From assembly GCA_028289195.1 (NCBI GenBank), contig JANQQR010000023.1, forward strand, positions 186,001 through 250,000: DNA of 64,000 bases, written 5' to 3'. Shown one piece after another: positions 16,602-25,846 of this stretch (position 1 is its first letter; every line of letters begins with the position of its first letter). The translations under genes were made by a program, and so were the position numbers. This stretch comes from Phycisphaerales bacterium (GTDB lineage Bacteria > Planctomycetota > Phycisphaerae > Phycisphaerales > UBA1924). The notes under the pieces are model-generated. The model was given only the letters and a program-made list of their open reading frames with translations. It was not told the origin of the DNA and ran no database searches.

Positions 16602-17975
16602 CTACTCATCGGCGTCGCAGTCGCCCTGCCACTCCTGGAGCACGGCCGTGATGTCCGTGAAATCGACCACGGCATCGTTGTTGGCGTCGCCGGAGCATGG
16701 GAGCGAGCGGACGGTGACGTTCGCGAGTTCGCTGGTGATCGGCCCGCAGGGGCTGGAGATGACAACGTCGTAGCGCTGCCCGTCTGCGAGTTCGACGTCG
16801 AACAGCGTGAGCGCGGGCGTCTGCGAACCCGACACACGCGGCCCGTCGGCCAGATCGAGCCCGTTGATGCGCCACTGGTAGGTGAGCGGCTCGATCCCCT
16901 GCGCCAGCACGCTGAGTTGCACGTCCTCGCCTTCCAGCGCGAGCGTATTGAAAACAGGTTGGACGGTGATCGACGGCGGCGTGCACGGGCTCACCGTCAG
17001 GAGTCCCTGCTGGCTGCCGGCCTGACGCTCGCACCCATCGATGACGGTGCAGGAGTACGCGCCCTCGTCGGCGGGTGTCGCTGCTGCGATCTCGAGCGTC
17101 GGCGTGTCGACGCCGGTGATCCGATCGTCGGCAACCAGCGCGATGCCGTCCTTGCACCATTCGTAGATCAGCGGGTCCTGGCCCGCGACCTCGACCTGGA
17201 ACATCGCGGTCTGGGAGTCGAGAATGCTCGCGTTGGACGGCTGCATGGTGAACGCGGGGTCGTCGCCTTCACAGGAGACCTCGGTCTGGATCCAGATGTC
17301 GTAGGTGTCGCCGGAGGCCGACGTCGACACGAGATACGAGCGGAGGCGGTAGGCCTGCTCGGACCCGTCGACGCGCGGGCCGTCGAGCGTGAGATCGATC
17401 AATTCGCCCCCGGACTGCGTGAGGATGCTGAACACGGCGCCGCCCTCGACGCTCGCGCCCTGCTGGACGGTGAACCTCGCGACGAAGATTCCGTCGACCT
17501 CGCTCCGGCCGCCGCCGGACAGCGGCGCGAATCCCGACATGAAGGGCTGAGGGCTGATGGCGGCGCCGAACTGGGCCATGGTCGGGGAGAGGTTGGAGCC
17601 GGCGAGCAGGATGACCAGGGGCGAGGTCGAGTTGGTGTGGGCCTGGTGCGCGGAGGCGGGGTAGTCGGCGTAGAGCGCACGGGTGTCGGCGCTCGAAGGC
17701 TCGGCGCCGGCGCTTGGACCGAAGTCGTCGATGGTGAGATAGGAATCGAAGTCGAGCTCGGAACTGGTAGTGAAGTCGCCGGCGCTGGCGCTCAGGGGGT
17801 GGTTCGAGTTCTCGGTGGAGAGGAAAAACTCACCCGCCGACGGCCAGAATCCGGCTCCGCCCACGCCCTCGAGCCCCCCGCCCGCCTCGAAGCTGAGGAG
17901 TTGGAAAGGAGCGGCCGACGCGCACGCGGCGCATGCCGCCGAGCCGAAGATGGCGATCCAGCGCGTCACTTGCAT
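16602..17975 (-). CDS. Secreted protein with two Ig-like domains and dockerin-like tail (paralog B)
   Basis: This is a 457-residue exported protein. The signal peptide is short (MQVTRWIAIFGSAACAACASA). Residues 20-225 form an unknown domain that matches the upstream neighbour in layout (FQLLSFEAGG start, then a YADYPASAHQA segment and GGGRSEVDGIFVARFTV). Two Ig-like domains follow at about 227-305 and 310-405, each with a Trp in the EWCKDG or QWRING position. The tail has one dockerin-like calcium loop (GDANNDAVVDFTDIT) and ends in Asp/Glu. Its ATG overlaps the upstream stop by ten bases, which suggests translational coupling. Function is unknown; surface binding is plausible. Confidence 0.75.
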   Translation of the reverse strand: MQVTRWIAIFGSAACAACASAAPFQLLSFEAGGGLEGVGGAGFWPSAGEFFLSTENSNHPLSASAGDFTTSSELDFDSYLTIDDFGPSAGAEPSSADTRALYADYPASAHQAHTNSTSPLVILLAGSNLSPTMAQFGAAISPQPFMSGFAPLSGGGRSEVDGIFVARFTVQQGASVEGGAVFSILTQSGGELIDLTLDGPRVDGSEQAYRLRSYLVSTSASGDTYDIWIQTEVSCEGDDPAFTMQPSNASILDSQTAMFQVEVAGQDPLIYEWCKDGIALVADDRITGVDTPTLEIAAATPADEGAYSCTVIDGCERQAGSQQGLLTVSPCTPPSITVQPVFNTLALEGEDVQLSVLAQGIEPLTYQWRINGLDLADGPRVSGSQTPALTLFDVELADGQRYDVVISSPCGPITSELANVTVRSLPCSGDANNDAVVDFTDITAVLQEWQGDCDADE

Positions 17976-19195
17976 TGCTTGAGCCACTCCGCGAGGACGG
18001 TCGTGATATCGGAGAAGTCGATCGAGCCATCGGTGTTGGAATCGCCCCGGCAGGGCAGGGGCTCGACCGTGAGCAGCGCTCCCTGGCTGATGGTTGAGCC
18101 GCACGGTGCGCTTATGACGACGTCGTAGCGCAGCGCGTCGTCGAACCGGACATCGCTGACGTCGAGGTCCGGCGTCGTTGATCCGTTGATGCCCGGTCCG
18201 TCGACCAGGTCCATCCCGGCGCGGCGCCATTGGTATGTCAGGCTTGGGCCGTCGGCGACGACGGAGAAGGTGACCTGACCCTGCTCCTGCGAGATCTGGT
18301 TCGCGGGCTGCAGCACGATGACCGGGAGGTTGCACGCGACGATCCAGACGTCGTAGACGTCCGCTGCTCCGAATCCATCGATCATCGGTGACGCAACGAG
18401 GAACGAGCGCAATCCGAACGAGACTTGCGCGGGGCCCTGGTCGGTCTGCACAGTCGCAGGGATCAGGGCGTCGTCGAGAGCAAGGTCGACCGCCTGCGGC
18501 ATCAGTGGCTCTTCGCCCTCGCATTCGAGGCGCACGCCCCCGTCGATCGAGGCGCCGCTCGCGACCGTGAGGCGCGCAAGGAAAAGGCCCTGAAGCTCGG
18601 CGCGCCCGCCGCCCGTCGTGGGTGCCTGGCCTCCGAGGAGGACGGGTTGGGGCTCGACTTGGATGATGCACTGGGCCGTGGCCGGCGTGCCCTGCTGCGC
18701 ATCGGGATCGAGGAACGCGCTCTGCGCGTCGGCGATCAGGAACGGCGACGTTGTCGAATTCAGCGCCTGGTACGCGCTCGGGGGGTAGTCGGTGTAGAAA
18801 TCGCGGGTGTCCTGGGCGCCGGGCTCGGCGGGAACGCTGGGTCCGAGGGCATCGAGCGAGAAGTACGAGTGGAACTCGCCGGCGTTGATGGTGAGCGACG
18901 GCGCCGCGGGGCTGAGGACATTGGCGGGGTTGAACGACGGGTTGCGATAGAAGCCGGCGGCGCCGGGCGTGGTGAATCCCTGTCCCTGCGCGCCCGCGAT
19001 CGAGGCGCCCGCGTCGATCGAGAGGATCTGGAACTGCGTCGGCAGCGCGGGCGCTCCGCGATCGGGTGGCGCCAGTGTGAGCGCAGACAGCCCGGATCCC
19101 GATGCCTCCGGCGACCCGGCGCAGGCGATCGACGCCGATGCACCGATCGATGTCAAGATAGAGAAGATCGACGAGCGTCGACGGCGTCCTGCCAC
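17966..19195 (-). CDS. Secreted protein with one Ig-like domain and dockerin-like tail (paralog A)
   Basis: This is a 409-residue exported protein. GTG at 19195 was chosen because GGAGG lies at 19206-19210, giving an Arg-rich start and a hydrophobic signal segment ending near ACAGSPEA. The main domain parallels the neighbour (FQILSIDAGA, YTDYPPSAYQA, GGGRAELQGLFLARLTV). One Ig-like domain follows (about 285-365, YQWRRAG core), then one dockerin-like loop (GDSNTDGSIDFSDIT) ending in Lys. The neighbour has one Ig domain more, so the pair probably arose by duplication with domain gain or loss. Function is unknown. Confidence 0.75.
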   Translation of the reverse strand: MAGRRRRSSIFSILTSIGASASIACAGSPEASGSGLSALTLAPPDRGAPALPTQFQILSIDAGASIAGAQGQGFTTPGAAGFYRNPSFNPANVLSPAAPSLTINAGEFHSYFSLDALGPSVPAEPGAQDTRDFYTDYPPSAYQALNSTTSPFLIADAQSAFLDPDAQQGTPATAQCIIQVEPQPVLLGGQAPTTGGGRAELQGLFLARLTVASGASIDGGVRLECEGEEPLMPQAVDLALDDALIPATVQTDQGPAQVSFGLRSFLVASPMIDGFGAADVYDVWIVACNLPVIVLQPANQISQEQGQVTFSVVADGPSLTYQWRRAGMDLVDGPGINGSTTPDLDVSDVRFDDALRYDVVISAPCGSTISQGALLTVEPLPCRGDSNTDGSIDFSDITTVLAEWLKQCK

Positions 19196-19280
19196 GGGGA
19201 TCGCGCCTCCTGCGCTTGGGGTGGGCAGTCGGTGTATCGGCAAATCGGGCGGGACTCCGTGGAATCCGGGCCCCGGGGCC

Positions 19281-20054
19281 CTAGTCCTTCATCATGCGCA
19301 GCTCGTCGCGCAGGATCGCGGCCAGTTCGTAGTTCTCGTCCTGGATGGCCTGGGCGAGTCTCTGGCGGAGTTCGGACTTCTGGCTGGCGGGCAATTTGAG
19401 CACGAGTTCCTCGCGCATGCTGCGCAGGAGGTGGACCTCCCCGGCGGTCTCGAACTGGTCGGCCTGATCGGTCTCTTCGTAGATCGCGCGGATGGCGTTC
19501 AGCCCCTCATCGATCATCAGCAGCGCCGCCTTTGGTTCCTCGTCGACCACCATGGCCGTTGCGAGGGCTCGGGAGCGCATCATGGTGATGTAGGGCCGGA
19601 ATTGCTCCAGCACGCGCTGGTCGTCCTCTTCCTCTGCGTACTGGCGGCAGATGTCCAGCACGCGGAGGTTGCGGGAGGTGTCGCGGATGACGCCTTCGTA
19701 GTCGCCCAGCACCAGCAGGCTGATGTACCGGTGGTAGTACTGCACCGCCTCTTCGCGGAGCAGGCGGCAGTCCTCCTCGTTGAGGACCGGCTCACCGGGA
19801 ACACCCGGCTCCCCCTCTTCGCCCTCGGAGGCCAGTGCGGCTTCTTCGATTCGGGTCTCGTAGTAGTCGAGCAGCGACTCGAACCCGTGGGGCTGGGAGC
19901 CGTCGGGGCGCCCGCCGGCCTCCATCTGGATCACGCCGAGATCGAGGCGCATCTGGATCTTGGGCTCGCCATCGTCTCCCTGGACGATCCGGACGTTGAT
20001 CTGGCCCGGCTCGTAGGGCCACTCGCGCAAGAGATTTGTGAGATCGAGAGTCAT
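19281..20054 (-). CDS. UvrB/UvrC (UVR) motif protein
   Basis: This is a 257-residue soluble protein. The last 35 residues form a UVR helix-hairpin motif (LRQRLAQAIQDENYELAAILRDEL), the element through which UvrB meets UvrC and which also occurs in McsA-like and other adaptor proteins. The middle (about 90-190) is helical and could be TPR-like. No nuclease or kinase motif is visible. It is separated from the downstream paralog pair by 85 bases. A repair role is not established; regulatory adaptor is equally possible. Confidence 0.75.
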   Translation of the reverse strand: MTLDLTNLLREWPYEPGQINVRIVQGDDGEPKIQMRLDLGVIQMEAGGRPDGSQPHGFESLLDYYETRIEEAALASEGEEGEPGVPGEPVLNEEDCRLLREEAVQYYHRYISLLVLGDYEGVIRDTSRNLRVLDICRQYAEEEDDQRVLEQFRPYITMMRSRALATAMVVDEEPKAALLMIDEGLNAIRAIYEETDQADQFETAGEVHLLRSMREELVLKLPASQKSELRQRLAQAIQDENYELAAILRDELRMMKD

Positions 20055-20454
20055 GGTTCTTGGGACGGCGGAGTGTACTGCCTGCCCATTTCCTCAGATC
20101 GGGCCTCAGCGCGCTCGGGTGCTGTGAATTCCGCGCTGATTCTCTCGTGATGTCGCGCTGATTATCGGCGCCGTTTCCGGACCGAAAGTGGGCGGTCTGG
20201 TTGAACTGGGAGCCCTCTCCACGGCCCCTGAGGGCGTCTAGCGTTGGCCAGACGTGAAGGGTGCTTGACTTGAAGACGATGAGACTTCATGCGGGACGGG
20301 GCGATCGGAAGCTCTTGACGATTCGGTGTTTGCTGTCATCGGAGGCGGCGAATACCATCCGGCGCAGCGGCCGGGAAGCCGCGCTGTGTGGGACGTCGAG
20401 AGAGAGATAACCCCCTGGAACCGTATGTGGCCATTGGCCAGGGTGGACGCGCGC
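20055..20454. other. Divergent intergenic region upstream of sigma factor
   Basis: These 400 bases separate the UVR-motif gene from the sigma-factor gene. No gene or strong hairpin is visible. TTGACT at 20265 and TTGACG at 20315 could be -35 boxes, but no matching -10 lies at a normal distance. The sigma-factor frame is open upstream to a GTG at 20326, though those residues do not resemble sigma proteins. Confidence 0.4.
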
Positions 20455-21453
20455 ATGTCGAGGGCCGAGCTCGAGTCTGATCTGCAACTCTACTTGCGGC
20501 AGATCAACCAGATCAGCCTCCTGACTCCGACCGAGGAACGCGAACTCGGTTGGAAGGTTATCAATGACTGCTGCCCGCAGGCGCGGGAGCTGCTCGTTCG
20601 CGCGAACCTGCGACTCGTCGTTTCCATCGCCAAGCACTACACGAATCGCGGGCTCTCCCTCACCGACCTCATCGAAGAGGGCAACATCGGCCTCATCCGC
20701 GCCGTCGAGGGATTCGACCCGGCGCAGGGCGCGCGGTTCAGCACGTACGCCTCGTGGTGGATCAAGCAGGCCATTAAGCGTGCGCTGATCAACGCGGTGC
20801 AGCCGATCCACGTGCCGGCCTACATGGTCGAGCTGATCGCCAAGTGGAAGCAGGCCAGCTACCGCTTCGAGGAGGAGCACGGGCGCCAGCCGACGCTGGA
20901 AGAGCTCAGCGGCATCCTCGGCATGAGCGTCAAGAAGGTCAGCATCATCCGCAACGCGGGCAAGACCTACGGCACCCTCAGCCAGGCCCCCGTCGGCCTC
21001 GACGGCGACGTGATCAATTTCGCCGACGTGCTCCCCGACCACGCGTCTCCCAAGCCGGAGGACCCCGTCCTCCACAACGAGGAGATGGACACGATCTACA
21101 AGCTGCTCGAGGCGATCGACGAGCGTGAGGCACAGGTGCTGCGTCTGCGTTTCGGGCTCGACGGCAAGGAGCCGCTGACGCTGAAGCAGATCGGCCAGGA
21201 GATCGGCCTGACCCGCGAGCGGGTGCGCCAGATCGAGGTCGAGGCGCTCCGCAAGCTGAACATGCGGATCACCGACGAGCGTCCCAGCCGCTACTTCCGC
21301 GAGGGAGAGGCATGGGAGGCGCTGCAGAACGGGCGCAAGCCCCGGCGCGCGGCCAACGGGCGTTCGGCCCGGGCGAGCAACGGGTCCAGCAACGGCTCGG
21401 GCGACAGCGACGGCGGCGTGGACGAAGAGGAAGTCCGCTTCGCCGCGAGCTAG
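20455..21453 (+). CDS. RNA polymerase sigma factor, RpoD/SigA family
   Basis: This is a 332-residue sigma-70 protein without a region 1.1. Region 1.2 is [16 protein letters not shown]. Region 2 includes [31 protein letters not shown] and [13 protein letters not shown], which melt and read the -10 box. Region 3 follows, and region 4 has [28 protein letters not shown] for the -35 box. The C-terminus is a Gly/Ser/Asn-rich tail of about 50 residues unusual for SigA. The ATG at 20455 has GGTGG upstream; an ATG at 20425 would add ten residues. It may be the housekeeping factor or an RpoS-like group 2 factor. Confidence 0.92.
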   Translation: MSRAELESDLQLYLRQINQISLLTPTEERELGWKVINDCCPQARELLVRANLRLVVSIAKHYTNRGLSLTDLIEEGNIGLIRAVEGFDPAQGARFSTYASWWIKQAIKRALINAVQPIHVPAYMVELIAKWKQASYRFEEEHGRQPTLEELSGILGMSVKKVSIIRNAGKTYGTLSQAPVGLDGDVINFADVLPDHASPKPEDPVLHNEEMDTIYKLLEAIDEREAQVLRLRFGLDGKEPLTLKQIGQEIGLTRERVRQIEVEALRKLNMRITDERPSRYFREGEAWEALQNGRKPRRAANGRSARASNGSSNGSGDSDGGVDEEEVRFAAS

Positions 21454-21462
21454 CCATCTGGC

Positions 21463-22635
21463 TCAGACGGCGGCCGCCTGCTTCTTTTCTTTCTTGGGAG
21501 CCTTGTAGAACGGCAGGGCCGTGATGCGCGCCGGCAGCGGCTCTCCCCGCCCCGTGTCGATCTCGACCGAGGTGTCCGGCTCGCTCGAGGCGCGATCAAC
21601 GTAGGCCATCGCGATCGGGTGCCGGAGCGTGGGGCTCATGCACCCTGAGGTCACCTCGCCGATCTCTGCGCCGCCGGCGCCGAGCACCTTCATGTGGCTC
21701 CTGGGCGTGCGCTTGCCCTCGAGGCTCAGGCCGACGAGGACGCGCTCGGGCCCGCCGGCGGCTTCGATGTCCAGGAGGGCCTGCTGCCCGATGAACATCT
21801 CGCCGCGCTCGTCCTCGTGCTTGTCGAGGTCGAGCGCGAAGCCCATCCCGCTGGCGGTGGCGGGGATGGTCTCGAGGAGTTCGTTCCCGTAGAGGGGCAT
21901 CCCCGCCTCGAGGCGCAGCGTGTCGCGGGCGCCGAGCCCGGCGGGGCGGATCGGGCTGTCCGAGGCGCTCTCGTCGACGTCCTTGAGCATGAGCTTCAGG
22001 GCCATGTCGACCATGTTGGCCGGGAGGATCACCTCGATGCCGTCCTCGCCGGTGTACCCGGTGCGCGAGACGAGCACCTTGGCGATGAGCAGGTTCTTGT
22101 GCGTGAAGCGGTATCGCTTCAGGGTCGGGATCTCGGAGCTGAATCGCGAGATCAGGTCCATGACGCTCGGCCCTTGGATGGCGACCATCGCGGTCTTTTC
22201 GGTGCGGTCGTCGAGCTTGAACACCAGGTCGTCGCGGACCGCGTCTATGTGCTCGAGGATCTTCTGGCGGTTTGCCGCGTTGACGACTACGAGGAAGTCG
22301 TCGTCGTCGAGCCGGTAGACGAGCACGTCGTCCTTCACCCCGCCCTGCTCGTTGCAGATCAGCGCGTAGCGGCACTGCCCGTTCTGCATGTTGGAGATCC
22401 GGCGCGAGCACAATCGCTCGAGGAACCGGCGGGCGTGTCGCCCTTTGATCGACAGGCGGCCCATGTGCGAGACATCGAACAGCCCACCCGAGGCGCGGAC
22501 GTGGAGGTGCTCGCTGGTGATGCCCCCGGCCTCGCCGGACGGCGGGTTGTACAGGATCGGCATCTCCCAGCCCGCGAACTCGACGAACTTGGCGCCGTGG
22601 CCCTCGTGGAACTTGTGAAGCGGGGTGCGCAGCAC
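21463..22635 (-). CDS. gcvT: Aminomethyltransferase, glycine cleavage T protein
   Basis: This 390-residue protein transfers the methylene group of glycine from the H-protein lipoamide arm to tetrahydrofolate. It starts LRTPLHKFHEGHGAKFVEFAGWEMP and contains FDVSHMGR, QGP, the folate-site Asp region YTGEDG and GARDTLRLEAGMPLYG, all standard GcvT marks. The length is a little over the usual 360 because of a Lys/Ala-rich end. The start is GTG at 22635, supported by AGGAG about eight bases upstream. The gcvH and gcvP genes are not in the window. It ends a minus-strand run that begins with the mscS-type gene. Confidence 0.94.
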   Translation of the reverse strand: MLRTPLHKFHEGHGAKFVEFAGWEMPILYNPPSGEAGGITSEHLHVRASGGLFDVSHMGRLSIKGRHARRFLERLCSRRISNMQNGQCRYALICNEQGGVKDDVLVYRLDDDDFLVVVNAANRQKILEHIDAVRDDLVFKLDDRTEKTAMVAIQGPSVMDLISRFSSEIPTLKRYRFTHKNLLIAKVLVSRTGYTGEDGIEVILPANMVDMALKLMLKDVDESASDSPIRPAGLGARDTLRLEAGMPLYGNELLETIPATASGMGFALDLDKHEDERGEMFIGQQALLDIEAAGGPERVLVGLSLEGKRTPRSHMKVLGAGGAEIGEVTSGCMSPTLRHPIAMAYVDRASSEPDTSVEIDTGRGEPLPARITALPFYKAPKKEKKQAAAV

Positions 22636-22729
22636 GGGTGATCTCCTCGTCTCTTCTCTCGCTCTGAGCGTCGTGGTCGACCTGCGAAGCTAGTGTATGC
22701 AAACGCCGCAGACGAAACCCGTAAGCGTG

Positions 22730-23575
22730 TTAAGCGCCCGCGGGGATCGCGAAGCCGGGCCAGGGCGCGTTGTCGATGAGGCGGGCGTCGCCCAGCGGTG
22801 CTGCGATCAGCGCCCGTGCCGGGCGACCGGGCGAAGCCTCCAGCAGCGTCTCGGCATCGCGGATCACGCAGTACTCGGCTTCCAGGTCGTTCTCGAGCAG
22901 CACGCGACGGGCGTTCGCTTCGGCGTCGCGGGTCGAGGATGGCCAGCGCGAGGCCTCGGCGAGGGCGGCGCTGATCGCGCTGGCGCGCCGGCGATCGGCG
23001 GCGCCCAGGCGTTGGTTGCGTGAGCTCATGGCGAGCCCGCCGGCCTCGCGGACCGTCGGGCTCCCCACGATCTCGGTGCCCGGATGGGTTGCCCGCGCCA
23101 TCGCCCGGACGACGGCGAGTTGCTGCCAGTCTTTCTCGCCGAACAGCGCGCGTGTGGGCGAGGTGAGATCAAACAGTCGCGCGACCACTTGGCAGACACC
23201 CTGGAAATGGCCTGGCCTGTGCGCATCTTCGAGCCCGGGCTCGGTGGCGACAGGCGGGAGGTCGGGCACGGGTACGTCGCGACCGGCCGGGTACACGGTG
23301 TCCACGTCCGGGGCGAACACGCATGTCGCCCCGGCGCCGGCCGCGAGGGCCAGGTCGTGCTCGAGATCGCGGGGGTAGGTGTCGAAGTCGCGCGATTCGT
23401 TGAACTGCGTCGGATTCACGAAGATCGTCGCCACGACGGGCGAATCGCCGGCGAGGCGCGAGGCGTGCTCGATGAGTGCTCCGTGGCCCGCGTGCAGCGC
23501 GCCCATGGTGGGAACGACAACGCCTCCTCGGAACGCCTCGAGATCGGCCGGTGTGCGCGCGACGGTTATGCGCAT
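22730..23575 (-). CDS. panC: Pantothenate synthetase (pantoate-beta-alanine ligase)
   Basis: This 281-residue enzyme joins pantoate and beta-alanine with ATP in coenzyme A synthesis. PTMGALHAGH carries the HxGH nucleotide site, IFVNPTQFNE binds pantoate, and FGEKDWQQL and REAGGLAMSSRN are the KMSKS-like and C-terminal family motifs. All expected catalytic residues are present. It lies between the ACT-domain gene and gcvT on the same strand with gaps of 42 and 94 bases. PanB and PanD are not in the window. Confidence 0.95.
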   Translation of the reverse strand: MRITVARTPADLEAFRGGVVVPTMGALHAGHGALIEHASRLAGDSPVVATIFVNPTQFNESRDFDTYPRDLEHDLALAAGAGATCVFAPDVDTVYPAGRDVPVPDLPPVATEPGLEDAHRPGHFQGVCQVVARLFDLTSPTRALFGEKDWQQLAVVRAMARATHPGTEIVGSPTVREAGGLAMSSRNQRLGAADRRRASAISAALAEASRWPSSTRDAEANARRVLLENDLEAEYCVIRDAETLLEASPGRPARALIAAPLGDARLIDNAPWPGFAIPAGA

Positions 23576-23617
23576 CGCTGCGCTGGCCTCCCCGGGTTGT
23601 TGTTGGGCGCGTCGGGC

Positions 23618-24112
23618 TCAGTCGTCATCGTCGTGGCACGGGCGCGGCAGATCGCCCTCGCCCAGCAGGCGGAAGCCCTTGCGACGCAGGATCTGGCCCG
23701 CGAGGGTCAGGTCGTCGACAGCGATCGCGATCGTTGGGGCCCCGTTGGGCTTGAGCATGACCGGGTAGGCGAAGTCGATGTTGAGCTCGGCGTTGAGGAG
23801 GTACAGGCACAGGCGGGAGAGCGAGAGCTCGCCCACCACCTCCGCGACGATGATCTGCGTCTCGGAGAAGTGCAGGCTGTGGTGGCGGAGGACGGAGCGG
23901 GCCTCGCGCGATGTGTTCGTGATGAGGCGAACGACTGCGTAGTCCGACGCCTCGTTGACGCTGAAGGCGCAGACCTGGCAGGTCGGGTGATTCTCGAAGG
24001 AAGTCAGGAGCTCGTGGAGCTTGCCCACGCGGTTCGGCAGGAACACCGAGAACTGCGTCACGCTGGGAGCGGTGTAGCCCTGAGCTGTCGGAATTGGCGA
24101 TGCCTGGGACAT
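23618..24112 (-). CDS. ACT-domain protein (acetolactate synthase regulatory-like)
   Basis: This is a 164-residue protein made mainly of two ACT-like beta-alpha-beta units (about 20-90 and 95-155). The first starts VTQFSVFLPNRVGKLHELL, as in amino-acid-binding ACT domains; the second ends with IAVDDLTLAGQILRRKGFRLL. ACT domains sense amino acids or similar ligands. AAGGA lies eight bases before the ATG at 24112; an upstream in-frame extension to 24211 has no family features. There is no catalytic domain, so it is probably a small-molecule sensor. The C-terminus is a His/Asp run. Confidence 0.75.
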   Translation of the reverse strand: MSQASPIPTAQGYTAPSVTQFSVFLPNRVGKLHELLTSFENHPTCQVCAFSVNEASDYAVVRLITNTSREARSVLRHHSLHFSETQIIVAEVVGELSLSRLCLYLLNAELNIDFAYPVMLKPNGAPTIAIAVDDLTLAGQILRRKGFRLLGEGDLPRPCHDDDD

Positions 24113-24291
24113 CTCCGGAGTCCTTCCGAGGTCCGTCGTTCGCCGGCTGGCGGTTTCGGCCGCGATCCCCGAGCCATCGGGGGACGTCGCGGGCGACGCG
24201 GGAGCGACCACCGTACCCGAGCCGGCGTCCCGAACTCAAGCATTTTATCCCCGATTCGGGCTGATTCCGAGTCCGCAGGCGGGATTTGGGT

Positions 24292-25209
24292 CTACCCGGC
24301 AGCGTCGACGCGGCGGCATTCGAGGATGTCGATGGGCTCGGGGTCCGGCGAGAGGCCGAGCTCGAACCCTGCGTGCAAGAGCAGATCGATCGCCGCCCGC
24401 CCCGGTTCTCCGGGGTCGAGGGTGAGATCCGAGACGTACATCCGGAGGTAGCGGTCGAGCGTCGGGTCGTCGAGATCGGGGTAGGCGGGGCCGATGCGGG
24501 ACTTGCCATCCTGCCAGTTCTCAAGGGCGTGCTCGATCGACTCGTAGAGGAGCACCCCCAGCGCGTCGGTGGTGCCGGGGCCGTAGCGATCGTCGAGGTC
24601 GCGCCTGATCACGTTGCCACCGAGCGGCAGAGGGAGACCATTGGCGCTCCCCCACCATCGTCCGAGGTCGACGATCTCGACGAGGCCTTGTTCGGCGTAG
24701 GTGAGCTGCGCGTCGTGGATGACGAGACCTGCGTCGGCGCGCCCGTCGGCGACAGCGCCGGTGATCTGGTCGAAGGGCAGTTCGATGTAGCGAAACTCAC
24801 GCTCCAGCAGCAGGTGCGTCACGAGAAACGCGGTGGTGTTCACTCCGGGCACCGCGATCGTCGCCTCGCGATTGCGGATGACGTCCATGGGTGTGTCGAG
24901 GTGTGCCGCGAGGTTCTCGCGGGTGATGAGCTTGGGGCCGTAGGCCTCGCCGAACGACCCGGCGCAGCTGGTGAGCCGGTACCGGTCCTTCAGGTGCGGG
25001 TAGGCGTGGATGGAGATCGCCGTGACGTCGAGGTCGCCCGTGGTGATCGCGCGCTGGTTGAGCACCTGGATGTCTTCGGGGACCGGCGTGAACCGGAACG
25101 GCCCCGTGTCGATCGTCGGCTCAGAGGTGGCGGTCCCCAGGGGCCACCACATGAAGACGTCGTCGGGATCCGGGGAATGCGCGAGGGTGATCGGGATCTC
25201 GGCTGTCAT
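24292..25209 (-). CDS. mqnD: 1,4-dihydroxy-6-naphthoate synthase (futalosine menaquinone pathway)
   Basis: This is a 305-residue MqnA/MqnD-family protein. ITLAHSPDPDDVFMWWPL at the N-terminus and IAVPGVNTTAFLV, with DAGLVIHDAQLTYAEQGL later, are typical of MqnD, which turns cyclic dehypoxanthinyl futalosine into 1,4-dihydroxy-6-naphthoate. Its presence indicates menaquinone made by the futalosine route. The ATG at 25209 lies 38 bases past the smpB stop, so co-transcription is likely. Other mqn genes are outside the window. MqnA is less likely because of the N-terminal motif. Confidence 0.88.
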   Translation of the reverse strand: MTAEIPITLAHSPDPDDVFMWWPLGTATSEPTIDTGPFRFTPVPEDIQVLNQRAITTGDLDVTAISIHAYPHLKDRYRLTSCAGSFGEAYGPKLITRENLAAHLDTPMDVIRNREATIAVPGVNTTAFLVTHLLLEREFRYIELPFDQITGAVADGRADAGLVIHDAQLTYAEQGLVEIVDLGRWWGSANGLPLPLGGNVIRRDLDDRYGPGTTDALGVLLYESIEHALENWQDGKSRIGPAYPDLDDPTLDRYLRMYVSDLTLDPGEPGRAAIDLLLHAGFELGLSPDPEPIDILECRRVDAAG

Positions 25210-25247
25210 CGGGCACAGTGTAGGAGAGGCGTGCGTATCGCCGGGCG

Positions 25248-25739
25248 TCAGACCCGCTTGGACATCGCCCGGCGGAGGTCGCGGTCGCTCTCGCGCTTCT
25301 TGATGTCCTGGCGCTTGTCGTAGGCCCGCTTGCCGGTGCCCACGCCGATGAGGAGCTTGGCGAAACCGTCCTTGAAGTAGAGCTTGAGCGGAACGATCGT
25401 GACGCCCTTCTCGCGCGTGGCATTGGCGAGCTTCTCGATCTCACGCTTGTGGGCGAGCAGAGTCCGCTGGCGGGTCGCCGGGTGCTGGCGCCCCGAGCCC
25501 GGGGGCCCGGCCGGGCCGTAGTGATCGATGTGCATGCCGTGGATCTTCAGCGACAAACGCGGCTCGGACTCGGCGCGGCAGAACGCCTCGCCGATCGAGC
25601 ATTTGCCCTCGCGGATCGAGCGCACCTCGGTGCCAACGAGCTTGATCCCCACCTCGTAGGTGTCGGAGATCGTGAACTGGTGGCGGGCCTTGCGATTGAG
25701 GATCTCGGGGGTGTCGGATTGGTGTTTCGGCTTGGCCAT
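25248..25739 (-). CDS. smpB: SsrA-binding protein SmpB
   Basis: This 163-residue RNA-binding protein delivers tmRNA to stalled ribosomes. The family start NRKARHQFTISDTYEVGIKL, the conserved GTEVRSIREGKCSIGEAF and the C-terminal basic tail KRAYDKRQDIKKRESDRDL are all present. An insertion of about ten Gly/Pro-rich residues sits at about 77-90 (YGPAGPPGSGRQ), where other SmpB proteins are shorter. The tmRNA gene was not found in the window. It heads toward mqnD. Confidence 0.96.
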   Translation of the reverse strand: MAKPKHQSDTPEILNRKARHQFTISDTYEVGIKLVGTEVRSIREGKCSIGEAFCRAESEPRLSLKIHGMHIDHYGPAGPPGSGRQHPATRQRTLLAHKREIEKLANATREKGVTIVPLKLYFKDGFAKLLIGVGTGKRAYDKRQDIKKRESDRDLRRAMSKRV

Positions 25740-25846
25740 AGAGACGACCCTCCCCGGCGGGACGGGTCACAAGCGTAGCGGCACCGAGGCGGCCGGCCTC
25801 TCCGGACCGCCCGTGAGATCCTGCGCGAGATTCGGGTCCAGCCGGA

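Noticed and set aside
20265-20320. Promoters of the sigma-factor gene
   Set aside because: TTGACT and TTGACG boxes have no -10 box at 15-18 bases.
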